From [Pseudomonas] carboxydohydrogena (GTDB lineage: Bacteria; Pseudomonadota; Alphaproteobacteria; Rhizobiales; Xanthobacteraceae), in contig NZ_CP113162.1 in the NCBI RefSeq assembly GCF_029030725.1, positions 248,001 through 312,000 on the forward strand: a stretch of DNA of 64,000 nucleotides. The letters are read 5' to 3'. A program made the translations under genes and the position numbers. Under the pieces are notes generated by a model. It saw nothing but the letters and a program-made list of their open reading frames with translations, ran no database searches and had not been told where the DNA came from. This document shows positions 45,984-54,986 of this stretch, in pieces. The first letter of the stretch is position 1. Every line of letters starts with the position of its first letter.

Positions 45984-46765
45984 ACAGGACGGGCCTTCTG
46001 ATCGCTCTCGCCGTCGGTGCCGTCGTGGGCGCCGTGTTCGGCATATTTCCCCAACTCGATCTGAAGATCGCGGCGCTGTTTTACGATCCCGTGACCCGGC
46101 GTTTTCCGATGCAGGCCTCGCATATGGCCGGCATTGCGCGCAACGCGGCGATGTGGGTGACATGGGCGTTTGCATTGCCCGCGCTGGTGTCGCTGGCGCT
46201 GAAGATCGTGCGGCCGCGCCGCCCGATGTTGATTTCTCCGCGTGTCACCCTGTTTCTGACGCTCTCTATTATCCTCACCGCGGGGATCATCTCGAACGCC
46301 GGATTCAAGACCTATTGGGGACGGCCGCGTCCGGTGGCCACGGCCGAGTTCGGCGGGCCATGGCAGTTCAAGGCGTGGTGGGACCCGAGCGGACAATGCC
46401 CACACAACTGCTCGTTCTATTCGGGCGAGGCGACGACCGCGTTCTGGACCTACGCGCCCGCGGCACTTGCGCCGCCGCAATGGCGGCCGCTCGCTTATGC
46501 CGCCGCCACGGTGTTCGGTCTTGCGACCGGCCTTCTGCGCATGGCCTTCGGCGGCCATTATTTCACCGACGTGATCTTTGGCGGGGTGGCGGCGTTTCTG
46601 ATCGTGTGGCTGCTGCACGGCATCTATTATCGCTGGCTATGGTCGATGCAGAGCGATGAGGAGATAGATGCCCGCCTCACCGGCTGGTTTCTGGCCTGCT
46701 TCAATGCGGCGGGCGCGCTGTTCCGGCGGCTGCGGGATCGCGTCGTCCGGAAGACGGACGCATGA
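45980..46765 (+). CDS. PAP2-family phosphatase, LpxE-like
   Basis: A 261-residue membrane phosphatase. The three PAP2 motifs are visible: KTYWGRPRP (KxxxxxxRP form), SFYSGEATTAFW in place of the usual PSGH, and RMAFGGHYFTDVIFG (SRxxxxxHxxxD type). The Ser-Gly-Glu variant is common in LpxE/LpxF-like enzymes that remove phosphate from lipid A on the periplasmic side. It overlaps both neighbours by four bases, which supports a joint task with the GT39 transferase. Confidence 0.87.
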   Translation: MNRTGLLIALAVGAVVGAVFGIFPQLDLKIAALFYDPVTRRFPMQASHMAGIARNAAMWVTWAFALPALVSLALKIVRPRRPMLISPRVTLFLTLSIILTAGIISNAGFKTYWGRPRPVATAEFGGPWQFKAWWDPSGQCPHNCSFYSGEATTAFWTYAPAALAPPQWRPLAYAAATVFGLATGLLRMAFGGHYFTDVIFGGVAAFLIVWLLHGIYYRWLWSMQSDEEIDARLTGWFLACFNAAGALFRRLRDRVVRKTDA

Positions 46766-48261
46766 GCCTCGCTCCTCAGACGGAGGTTCGCGGCAGGCAG
46801 GTTGAACTGTTCGCGGCTTTGGTCGTGGCGCTGACCGTTGTCCGCCTTGCCGGGCTGCATTTTTCTGTCGTGGATCTGTTCTTCGACGAGTCGCAATACT
46901 GGGCATGGGCGCAGGCCCCGGACTTCGGCTATTTCTCCAAGCCGCCGCTGCTTGCGTGGATCATCGGCGCGTCGCAGGCGATCTGTGGGGCATCGGAAGC
47001 CTGCATCCGCGCGCCGTCGCCGCTGTTGCACGGCGCCACGGCATTTCTGATTTATGCGATCGCGCAGAGGCTGTTCAGCGCCCGCGCCGCCTTCTGGTCG
47101 GGGCTGATCTATCTGCTGGCCCCGGGCATCGTGTTTTCGACGCGGATCATTTCCACCGACGTGCCGCTGCTGTTCTGCTGGGCGCTGGCGCTCCTCGCCT
47201 TCGTCGAATTGCGCAGCAAGCCACGCTGGACCTGGGCTGTCGTGCTCGGTGTGGCGATCGGCTTCGGCATGCTGGCGAAATACGCGATGATCTATTTTGT
47301 CGCCTGCGCCGCGCTGGCCGCGCTGATGGATGAAGACTCGCGGCGGCTGTGGCGCACGCCGCAGCTCTGGTCCGCGCTGGCGATCGCCATCGTGGTGCTG
47401 TCGCCCAACCTGATGTGGAACGCGGCGAACGGCTTCGTCACCTTCAAGCACACCGGCGACAATGCCCGCGGTCATGGTCTGGTGTTCAGTCTTCCGCAGG
47501 TTGCCGAATTTCTCGCCAGCCAGTTCGTCGTGATGGGCTTCATCACCTTCGGCGTCTTCCTCGCGCTGCTGGTGCGGCCGCGCCAGTATTTTCGCGATGC
47601 GAATCTGCGGATGCTGATGGCGTTCGCGTTGCCGCCGGTTGCGATCATCGCGGCGGTGGCTTTTCTCACCCATGCCAATGCCAACTGGGCCGCGCCATCG
47701 GCCATCGCCATGACCATCCTCGCGACCGCCGTGCTGGTGATGGAGGATCGCCGAGGCTGGCTGATGGCAAGCGTCGTTATCGGGCTCGTGGTGCAGGCCG
47801 TGCTGCTGACCGGCGATCATATCGCTGATCGCGTCACGATACCTGGCATCCGCAACGGTGACGTTTACGCCCGCACCATGGGATGGCATCGCCTCGGCGA
47901 CGATGTTGCCGTCACCGCCAAGGCGCATGGCGCACATGGCATCGCGGCCGACACGCGCGATCTCGTCTCGTCGCTGATCTATTACACGCGCGACAGCGGG
48001 TTGCCGGTTTTCGCATGGCCGCCGTCGATCGTGCCGAGCCATGAATTCGATATTTCCCGGCCGCTGAAGGCGACGTCACCGGCGCCGATCCTGTTCGTCA
48101 CGGAATGCCCGTTGCCGGCCCGGCTCGAAGCGCAGTTCGGCAGCGTCACGTCGCTCGGGCCGGTGACGATGGTGCGGGGGCCGACCTCGCGCCGCAGCTT
48201 CTCGCTGTTTCTGCTGGATCAGCCGAAGGGGGTGCTTGGGCCGCTCGCTGGCTGCGGCTAG
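46762..48261 (+). CDS. Glycosyltransferase family 39 (ArnT/Rgt-like) membrane protein
   Basis: A 499-residue polytopic protein with about 10-12 helices and the GT39 first-loop motif FFDESQYWAWAQAPDFGYFSKPPLLAWIIG, including the catalytic-type Asp-Glu. RIISTDVPLLFCWALALLAF matches the second conserved loop. These enzymes take a sugar from a polyprenyl-phosphate donor and place it on lipid A, core or protein in the periplasm. The C-terminal ~120 residues are the soluble domain. It is the third gene of the operon with the PAP2 phosphatase. Confidence 0.88.
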   Translation: MSLAPQTEVRGRQVELFAALVVALTVVRLAGLHFSVVDLFFDESQYWAWAQAPDFGYFSKPPLLAWIIGASQAICGASEACIRAPSPLLHGATAFLIYAIAQRLFSARAAFWSGLIYLLAPGIVFSTRIISTDVPLLFCWALALLAFVELRSKPRWTWAVVLGVAIGFGMLAKYAMIYFVACAALAALMDEDSRRLWRTPQLWSALAIAIVVLSPNLMWNAANGFVTFKHTGDNARGHGLVFSLPQVAEFLASQFVVMGFITFGVFLALLVRPRQYFRDANLRMLMAFALPPVAIIAAVAFLTHANANWAAPSAIAMTILATAVLVMEDRRGWLMASVVIGLVVQAVLLTGDHIADRVTIPGIRNGDVYARTMGWHRLGDDVAVTAKAHGAHGIAADTRDLVSSLIYYTRDSGLPVFAWPPSIVPSHEFDISRPLKATSPAPILFVTECPLPARLEAQFGSVTSLGPVTMVRGPTSRRSFSLFLLDQPKGVLGPLAGCG

Positions 48262-48296
48262 GCGGGACCCTGCGCTGGCTGGGGCGGCGAAAATGA

Positions 48297-49733
<1,437 letters not shown>

Positions 49734-49747
49734 AAAGAAATCCGCAG

Positions 49748-50533
49748 CTAACCCGTCCTGTTCGTCCAGTAGACGACTGTGTCGTAGGGAACGGTGACGC
49801 TGTCCTTGCCCGCAAGTTCGGGTGTCGAGGCGATCAGGTCGCGGATGGCGGCGACAACACGGGCCTCCTCATCGGGCGGCAGCGCCGCGATAAAGCTCGT
49901 CGAGCGGAAACGGTTGACGATCACATCCTCAGGCGCGCCGGTATGACCCGGATGGGGAAAGCGGTTCGCATGCAGCGGTCCGAATCCGTCGCATGGAAAC
50001 ACCTCGCTCAGGGTCTTTGAAGTGAAGCGTGGCGTATCTCCCTGATACGGGGCGATGATGTCCCTCAATTGGGCGACCCACGGCACGGACTCGTCGCGCC
50101 TGTTCCAGACGAGCGCGAGTTTGCCCCATGGCTTCAGCACGCGATGGAATTCGGCGAGCGTCGCCTTGGTGGCGAACCAGTGAAACGATTGCGCGCAGGT
50201 CAGCGCATCGGCTGAATTGTCGGGCAGCGGAATTGCGGTGGCGGTGCCTTCGAGGACTTCGATCCCGGGCAACCGCTTGGCAAGCTGTTCGCGCATCTGC
50301 TTCACCGGCTCCACCGCGATGATTCGCGCGCCGGTTGCGGCGAGATAGCGGGTGAACTTGCCGGTGCCCGCGCCGAGGTCCACGGCGGTTTGACCGGCCC
50401 CGACGCCGAGCTGTTTTTGTAGCCAGTCCACGATCTCGGGCGGATAGTCGGGGCGGCCTTGCGCGTACACCTCGGCCTTGGAGGTGTAACCCCTGGCGGC
50501 GGCGTGGTGGATCTGTCCGGCAACATCGTTCAT
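49748..50533 (-). CDS. Class I SAM-dependent methyltransferase
   Basis: A 261-residue methyltransferase of the type-11 branch. Motif I is TAVDLGAGTGKFTRYLAATGARIIAVEPV, then LPDNSADALTCAQSFHWF, typical of small-molecule enzymes related to trans-aconitate and UbiE-like methyltransferases. ATKATLAEFHRVLKPWGKLALVWNRRD completes the core. The substrate is unknown. Confidence 0.88.
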   Translation of the reverse strand: MNDVAGQIHHAAARGYTSKAEVYAQGRPDYPPEIVDWLQKQLGVGAGQTAVDLGAGTGKFTRYLAATGARIIAVEPVKQMREQLAKRLPGIEVLEGTATAIPLPDNSADALTCAQSFHWFATKATLAEFHRVLKPWGKLALVWNRRDESVPWVAQLRDIIAPYQGDTPRFTSKTLSEVFPCDGFGPLHANRFPHPGHTGAPEDVIVNRFRSTSFIAALPPDEEARVVAAIRDLIASTPELAGKDSVTVPYDTVVYWTNRTG

Positions 50534-50591
50534 CGCACACTCCTGCTGGCCGCATCATGCGCCCGATCCGCCGGGTGAGGCCAGATGCAAA

Positions 50592-50618
50592 AACGGCCGG
50601 GAGAATATCCCGGCCGTT
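50592..50618 (-). terminator. Rho-independent terminator of the OmpA-family gene
   Basis: AACGGCCGGGA and TCCCGGCCGTT make a perfect 11-bp stem with a five-base loop, followed on the minus strand by a run of T. It lies about 20 bases after the stop of the OmpA-family gene. The gene to its left, read in the same direction, starts at 50533. Confidence 0.92.
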
Positions 50619-50640
50619 GTCATGTTGATGATATCTCGCC

Positions 50641-52416
50641 TCAGCGCGGGGCGGCGTTGGCCTCGCCGCCGTTGAGCAGCGGCGTGATGTTGCGCACCGT
50701 GACGCGGCGGTTGCGGCGCTCCGGCGCGTCGGTCGGAATCTTCAGGTACTGTTCGCCGTAACCCTGCGAGGTGAGGTTTTCCGCAGGGACACCGAACTGC
50801 TGCGTCAGCAACTCCGCCGCCGCTTCCGCGCGGCGATCCGACAGCGACAGGTTGTCGACGTCATTGCCGACCGCGTCGGTGTGGCCCTCGATCAGGAACA
50901 CCGTCTGCGGATTGCGTTGAATGGCACGGTTCATGCCATCGGCGATCACCTGCAACTTCGCGGCCTGATCCGGCGGAATGTCCCACGAACCGGTCTCGAA
51001 GTTGATGGTGTCGAGATCGATCGACGGCATGCGCTGGCGCACCGAGGGGCTGTAGCGGATTTCATCGAGCGAGTAGGGACGCTCGATGCGATCGACCGGC
51101 GGCGCGATCAGCGTGTCGTAGATCAGATCCGGCGGCGCGCTGTCGGCCTCGACGATGTAGCGATCCTGCGGAATGTGCAGCACGGGCGGCGGCAGCGAGA
51201 CGAAGTAACCGCCGATGGCGCCCGCCACCATGCCGGCGGCGAGGCCGGCCCCGAAGCCGGGACCGCCGTGACGCCGGTTGTCGATGATGACGACCTCGCG
51301 TCCGTCAGGCCCGCGGCGGCTGCGGCGCAGCAGGCCGCCACGCTCGTCATTGATGGTGATGATCTGCGTGCCGTCCGGCCGCACCACGACGGTGCGGGTG
51401 TCGTTGCCCTGCCGGTCGACACGCACATCGCGCGCGCCGTAGCGGAAGCGGTCGACGTCGTTATGCCGCACGAAGGACTGTCCGTTCGGATCGCGCACGA
51501 TCACGCGGCCCGGTTCGGTGATGATGGTGCGGCCGCCTTCGGTGCGCTCCTGACGCTTGCCGCGGAAGTCCTCGATCCGTCCGCGCTGCGTCGTCGCATC
51601 ACGCGCGGGCAGCGGCGTCGTGGCCGCAGCCGGTGCGGGCGGCAGCGGAGCCGCGATCGGTGCGCGGGCAGGGGCGGCAGGCGTGCCTGCTGGAAGGCCG
51701 GGCGGCGGGCCGCGACGCTCGGTGCGCGGTCCATTGGCGCCGGGAGCGCCCGGTGCTGCGTTGGGCGCAGCATTCGGCGCGGGCGGCGCGCCGTTCGGCA
51801 GAGGATGTCCGCCAGGCGGCGTCTGAATAGCATTGGGACGCGCGTTCGGAGGTGCCGCCGGAGCTGGCGCTGCATTCGGTGCAACGGGCGCGCGCTGCGG
51901 AGTCACATCGCGAACGCCGGGTGCGACCGGCTGGGCGTTCGGCGCGCGCGGAGCTTCGCCGCGTGGCGCAGGGGGCTGTTGCGGCGTCGGCGGTTGCTGC
52001 GGGCGAGGAGCCTCACCCCGATGCGGCGGTTGAGGCGCAGCGGCAGGAGGAGTCGGACGCGCGGGTGCGCCGGGCGGATGAGCCTGCGGCGGCGGCGCGG
52101 CATGGGGAGCTGGTGGCGGCGGCGCGGGACGGGCCGCAGGCGCTTGCGGTGCCGCTGGCGGATGCGGAGGCGCGGCCTTCGGAGCCTGAGGGGGCGCGGT
52201 TCTGGGCGGAGGCGGCGGTGCGGCTTTCGGCGGCGCAGGAGGCGCCGGTCTTGGCGCGGCCTGCGGCGGCGCCTTCGGCGGTGTCCTGCCTTCCGGAGCC
52301 TTCTGCTGATCGGGAGCGGCCTGCGCCATCAGAAACGATGGCGATGGCTCGGCATGAGCAAATTGCGACATCGAAAATGCGCAGGTCGCGAGCAGTATCA
52401 ATCTCAGTCTGTTCAT
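50641..52416 (-). CDS. OmpA-family protein with long proline-rich region
   Basis: A 591-residue envelope protein from the ATG at 52416. A signal peptide (RLILLATCAFSMSQFAHAEP) leads into about 240 residues made mainly of Pro, Ala and charged residues, with runs such as PPPPAPHAAPPPQAH. A glycine-rich helix follows (FGAGLAAGMVAGAIGGYFV, near residue 400). The peptidoglycan-binding OmpA domain forms the C-terminus (FETGSWDIPPDQAAKL, LIEGHTDAVGNDVDNLSLSDRRA). The proline region could span the periplasm or outer membrane. The 200 bases upstream hold its promoter and no gene. Confidence 0.88.
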   Translation of the reverse strand: MNRLRLILLATCAFSMSQFAHAEPSPSFLMAQAAPDQQKAPEGRTPPKAPPQAAPRPAPPAPPKAAPPPPPRTAPPQAPKAAPPHPPAAPQAPAARPAPPPPAPHAAPPPQAHPPGAPARPTPPAAAPQPPHRGEAPRPQQPPTPQQPPAPRGEAPRAPNAQPVAPGVRDVTPQRAPVAPNAAPAPAAPPNARPNAIQTPPGGHPLPNGAPPAPNAAPNAAPGAPGANGPRTERRGPPPGLPAGTPAAPARAPIAAPLPPAPAAATTPLPARDATTQRGRIEDFRGKRQERTEGGRTIITEPGRVIVRDPNGQSFVRHNDVDRFRYGARDVRVDRQGNDTRTVVVRPDGTQIITINDERGGLLRRSRRGPDGREVVIIDNRRHGGPGFGAGLAAGMVAGAIGGYFVSLPPPVLHIPQDRYIVEADSAPPDLIYDTLIAPPVDRIERPYSLDEIRYSPSVRQRMPSIDLDTINFETGSWDIPPDQAAKLQVIADGMNRAIQRNPQTVFLIEGHTDAVGNDVDNLSLSDRRAEAAAELLTQQFGVPAENLTSQGYGEQYLKIPTDAPERRNRRVTVRNITPLLNGGEANAAPR

Positions 52417-52644
52417 ATCCACCCTTTGAAGGTTGTCCGTCAGCAAGGTTCATCGACGCCACGAGACGTCATGCACGATGGACCGATAATGGTGAGGCGG
52501 CAATGTGGCGAGACGCGCGACGAAATAAATTATTGTCATGCCGCACGGTGAGATTGCGGAACATCGCGCGTGAAAGTGAAGGCCCGTTCATCGGGATGAA
52601 TTGCTCCTGAACCGAATGCGATACATCGCGCCGGTTTGTTTGCA

Positions 52645-52884
52645 TCAGTCGTGCAGGGGTTCGGGCGGGAGCGGTGAGGGCGGTCCGCGGAGCGGTGCTT
52701 CACCGGGCATATCGCCGGGCAATTCCTGCGGGGTCTGCGGCGAATCCGGTTCGCGCACCGGCGGCGGAATATCCGGCTGAGGATTGGCGGGTGGCATCTC
52801 ACGCGGCGGCTCTGTCGGCGTGCCCGGTGTCGCGGGTGGCACTTCCGGCGGATCGCCCTGCGGTGTTTGCGGTGTCGGCGCCAT
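52645..52884 (-). CDS. Small proline-rich protein of unknown function
   Basis: A 79-residue protein made almost only of Pro, Thr, Glu, Gln and Gly (PTPQTPQGDPPEVPPATPGT...). The ATG at 52884 has a GAAGGA ribosome site; the frame stays open to 53010 but without one. No signal peptide or domain is seen and it should be disordered. Short proteins of this kind are common in the family and have no assigned role. It may also be a non-coding stretch, though the ribosome site and conserved-looking composition argue for a gene. Confidence 0.6.
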   Translation of the reverse strand: MAPTPQTPQGDPPEVPPATPGTPTEPPREMPPANPQPDIPPPVREPDSPQTPQELPGDMPGEAPLRGPPSPLPPEPLHD

Positions 52885-53012
52885 TCGCTTTCCTTCGTGT
52901 CGGGCAAAACCAACGAACGCCATTGCCGCATGTTCCGTGCGCGCTGCCTGCAATGCGGTTGACTTTGCGGCCCCGCGCCGACGAAATGCGGCTCTCACGG
53001 GGGAAGACAACG

Positions 53013-53390
53013 ATGCCGCTGGCCTATTGGTGCGTTCTGGTCGCCGCGCTGCTGCCGCTGGTCTGGGCGGGATATGCGAAGGCGGGCGGCGACGTCGACA
53101 ATCATTGTCCGCGCGACTCGACGAGCGATCTGCCGCCGAAGCACCGGCGCGCTTATGCCGCGCACTACAATGCCTATGAGAATTTTCCGTTCTTCGCGGC
53201 CGCCGTCATCGTCGCGGTGACGCAGGGCGCTGCGATTTCCACCGTCAACCTGCTGGCGGTGACTTACGTGGCGCTGCGCGTGCTGCACGGCCTTCTGTAC
53301 GTCTTCAATCAATCGACCGCGCGCTCGATTGTCTACGGTCTTGCGTTGCTCGCGAACATCGCGATCTTCGTGCTGCCCGCATTCAGGTAA
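53013..53390 (+). CDS. MAPEG family membrane protein
   Basis: A 125-residue protein with four helices in the MAPEG pattern (YWCVLVAALLPLVWAGYAKAG; FPFFAAAVIVAVTQG; LLAVTYVALRVLHGLLYVF; SIVYGLALLANIAIFVL). The RAYAAHYNAYENFPFFAAAV stretch, with the conserved Glu-Asn, is the family mark. Bacterial members have unclear roles in glutathione or eicosanoid-like chemistry. An in-frame open stretch upstream is antisense to the proline-rich gene and not used. Confidence 0.9.
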   Translation: MPLAYWCVLVAALLPLVWAGYAKAGGDVDNHCPRDSTSDLPPKHRRAYAAHYNAYENFPFFAAAVIVAVTQGAAISTVNLLAVTYVALRVLHGLLYVFNQSTARSIVYGLALLANIAIFVLPAFR

Positions 53391-53407
53391 CGGCAGGGTC
53401 GCGATAA

Positions 53408-53737
53408 TTATTTCAGGCTTTTGAGGAACGCGAGCAGGTCGTTGATCTGGTCGGGCTCCAGCGTGAACATCGGCATGGTGGGATGGCCGGTATCGATGCC
53501 CTCGGCCAGAGATTCCGCAAGCGATTCGATGGGATATTTCGTGTGTAGCGTCCTGAAGGGCGGTGCGATCGCGAGCGGGCTTTGCGTGTGGCGATCGATC
53601 GAATGACATCGCGCGCAGTTTGTTTGCGCGAAAGCGCGCCCGCGCATTTCGGCGGGCGACGCGGCCAGAACGGTCGTAACCGTACTCGTCACGGCAAACA
53701 GGATGAGCGCAACGGTGAGAAGTGCGGGATGAGCCAT
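53408..53737 (-). CDS. Secreted class I cytochrome c
   Basis: A 109-residue protein with a signal peptide (ALLTVALILFAVTSTVTTVLAAS) and one heme-binding CARCH motif near residue 42. The sixth ligand is probably the Met of HPTMPMF and the C-terminal helix is INDLLAFLKSLK. It should carry electrons in the periplasm. The ATG at 53737 gives the right signal peptide; an upstream in-frame ATG (53785) would add a non-signal part. It is convergent with the MAPEG gene. Confidence 0.9.
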   Translation of the reverse strand: MAHPALLTVALILFAVTSTVTTVLAASPAEMRGRAFAQTNCARCHSIDRHTQSPLAIAPPFRTLHTKYPIESLAESLAEGIDTGHPTMPMFTLEPDQINDLLAFLKSLK

Positions 53738-53837
53738 GTCCCGATCTTGAGGCGATCGCGGACAAGCCGCGTTGACGTGCATCAAGACCGGTGGCGCGCC
53801 GCTGCAAAAGCATGGGCGTCGGTGTGGTTGTTTTAGT

Positions 53838-54320
53838 TCACGACCGGCTGGCCTTCGCAGCCCTGGCGAGATTGTTGCGGAGCGCGACGATGCCCTTTTG
53901 CAGGTGGCGGAAGTCCTCTGGCGATAGGCCGGTTTCCTTGACGAGGTTCATGCACAGACCCTTCTCGCGCAGGCGGCGGCCCGCTTCGGTGAGATGCACG
54001 ATGACCTGGCGCTCGTCGGCGGGATCGCGCTTGCGCTGCACATAACCCAGCTCCTCGAGCTTCTTGAGGATCGGGGTCAGCGTGTTGGATTCGAGAAACA
54101 GCTTTTCGCCGAGCCCGCCCACGGTCTGATTGTCCTGTTCCCACAGCGCGACGATGGCGATGTACTGCGTGTAGGTGAGGCCGAGCTTTTCCAGAATCGG
54201 CTTATAGGCGCGGCCGAAGGCCAGGTTGGCCGAATAGACCGCGAAGCACATGAAATCCTCAAGCCTCGGGTTGGGCCTGTCGGAAGAAGCCTTGCCGGCG
54301 GCGGTCTTGGCGGGGGTCAT
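53838..54320 (-). CDS. ohrR: MarR-family organic-peroxide sensor
   Basis: A 160-residue dimeric winged-helix repressor. The reactive Cys lies in LEDFMCFAVYSANLAF, at the start of helix 1, in the place of the single sensing Cys of OhrR. The DNA-binding part is TVGGLGEKLFLESNTLTPILKKLEELGYVQRKRDPADERQV. Oxidation of this Cys by organic hydroperoxides releases the DNA. It is divergent from ohr, and two matching operators lie between the genes. Confidence 0.92.
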   Translation of the reverse strand: MTPAKTAAGKASSDRPNPRLEDFMCFAVYSANLAFGRAYKPILEKLGLTYTQYIAIVALWEQDNQTVGGLGEKLFLESNTLTPILKKLEELGYVQRKRDPADERQVIVHLTEAGRRLREKGLCMNLVKETGLSPEDFRHLQKGIVALRNNLARAAKASRS

Positions 54321-54362
54321 GCGAAATTCCTCACACGGATGTGATCTCTCGGACAGTATATA

Positions 54363-54383
54363 TATCGGTTCCGATTAAATCGG
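54363..54383. promoter_or_regulatory. OhrR operator, copy 1
   Basis: ATCGGTTCCGATTAAATCGG overlaps the region just upstream of ohrR. It matches the second copy at 54418 in the pattern ATCGxWTCCGATTARATCGG. Nested inverted repeats (ATCGG/CCGAT and CGATT/AATCG) fit a dimeric MarR protein. This copy should serve self-control of ohrR. Confidence 0.7.
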
Positions 54384-54388
54384 AAGGC

Positions 54389-54416
54389 TTGACATCCCGG
54401 CTGGCTGGTTTATTTA
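54389..54416 (+). promoter_or_regulatory. Putative sigma-70 promoter of ohr
   Basis: TTGACA at 54389-54394 and TATTTA at 54411-54416 are separated by 16 bases. The -35 box is perfect; the -10 box matches four of six. It lies between the two OhrR-type operators, and the second operator begins directly at the -10 box. Confidence 0.65.
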
Positions 54417-54438
54417 GATCGTATCCGATTAGATCGGT
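54417..54438. promoter_or_regulatory. OhrR operator, copy 2
   Basis: GATCGTATCCGATTAGATCGG repeats the pattern of copy 1 some 54 bases away. It covers the likely transcription start of ohr, so bound OhrR would block RNA polymerase. Confidence 0.72.
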
Positions 54439-54473
54439 AGTGATTAATAATGCCAACCCAAAGGACCCCCGCC

Positions 54474-54908
54474 ATGACTTCCTCCAAGACCGCCAGCCAG
54501 ATCGAAAAGGTGCTCTACACCGCCAAGACCCACGCCACGGGAGGCCGCGATGGCGCCGCCCGTTCCTCCGACGGCCGTCTGGAGGTGAAGTTGTCGCCTC
54601 CCGGCTCGAACGGCCAGGGCACCAATCCGGAGCAGTTGTTCGCGGCGGGCTGGTCGGCCTGCTTCATCGGCGCCATGAACCGCGCCGCCAGCGCGCAGAA
54701 GGTGAAGCTGCCCGCCGATACGGCGGTCGATGCCGAGGTCGATCTCGGAACGGTGGGCGACGGCTTCCAGCTTCAGGCCCGTCTCGCTGTCAGCCTGCCG
54801 GGCCTCGATCGCGAGGTCGCCGAAGCGGTTGTCGCCGCCGCGCACCAGATCTGCCCGTACTCGAAGCTCTCGCGCGGCAACATCAACGTCGAACTGACCG
54901 TGCTCTGA
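54474..54908 (+). CDS. ohr: Organic hydroperoxide resistance protein (peroxiredoxin-like)
   Basis: A 144-residue OsmC-fold thiol peroxidase that reduces organic hydroperoxides. The two redox Cys are in AAGWSACFIGAMNRAA and AHQICPYSKLSRGN; the conserved Arg-Glu of the active site lie in GGRDGAARSSDGRLEVKL and NPEQLFAAG. It starts at ATG 54474 rather than the open ATG 24 bases earlier, to match the family. It is controlled by the divergent ohrR. A Tat hydrolase follows after 78 bases. Confidence 0.95.
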   Translation: MTSSKTASQIEKVLYTAKTHATGGRDGAARSSDGRLEVKLSPPGSNGQGTNPEQLFAAGWSACFIGAMNRAASAQKVKLPADTAVDAEVDLGTVGDGFQLQARLAVSLPGLDREVAEAVVAAAHQICPYSKLSRGNINVELTVL

Positions 54909-54986
54909 GCCGCGCATGGACTCGATCCGCGCCACGGATCGAGTCCGCCGCTTCCGACATTCCGCTCAAACCTCCGGAAACCTGCC

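Noticed and set aside
50881-52551. A 556-codon Arg-rich frame opposite the OmpA-family gene
   Set aside because: The Pro-rich coding strand reads as Arg/Gly-rich in the antisense frame. The OmpA domain and signal peptide are on the minus strand.
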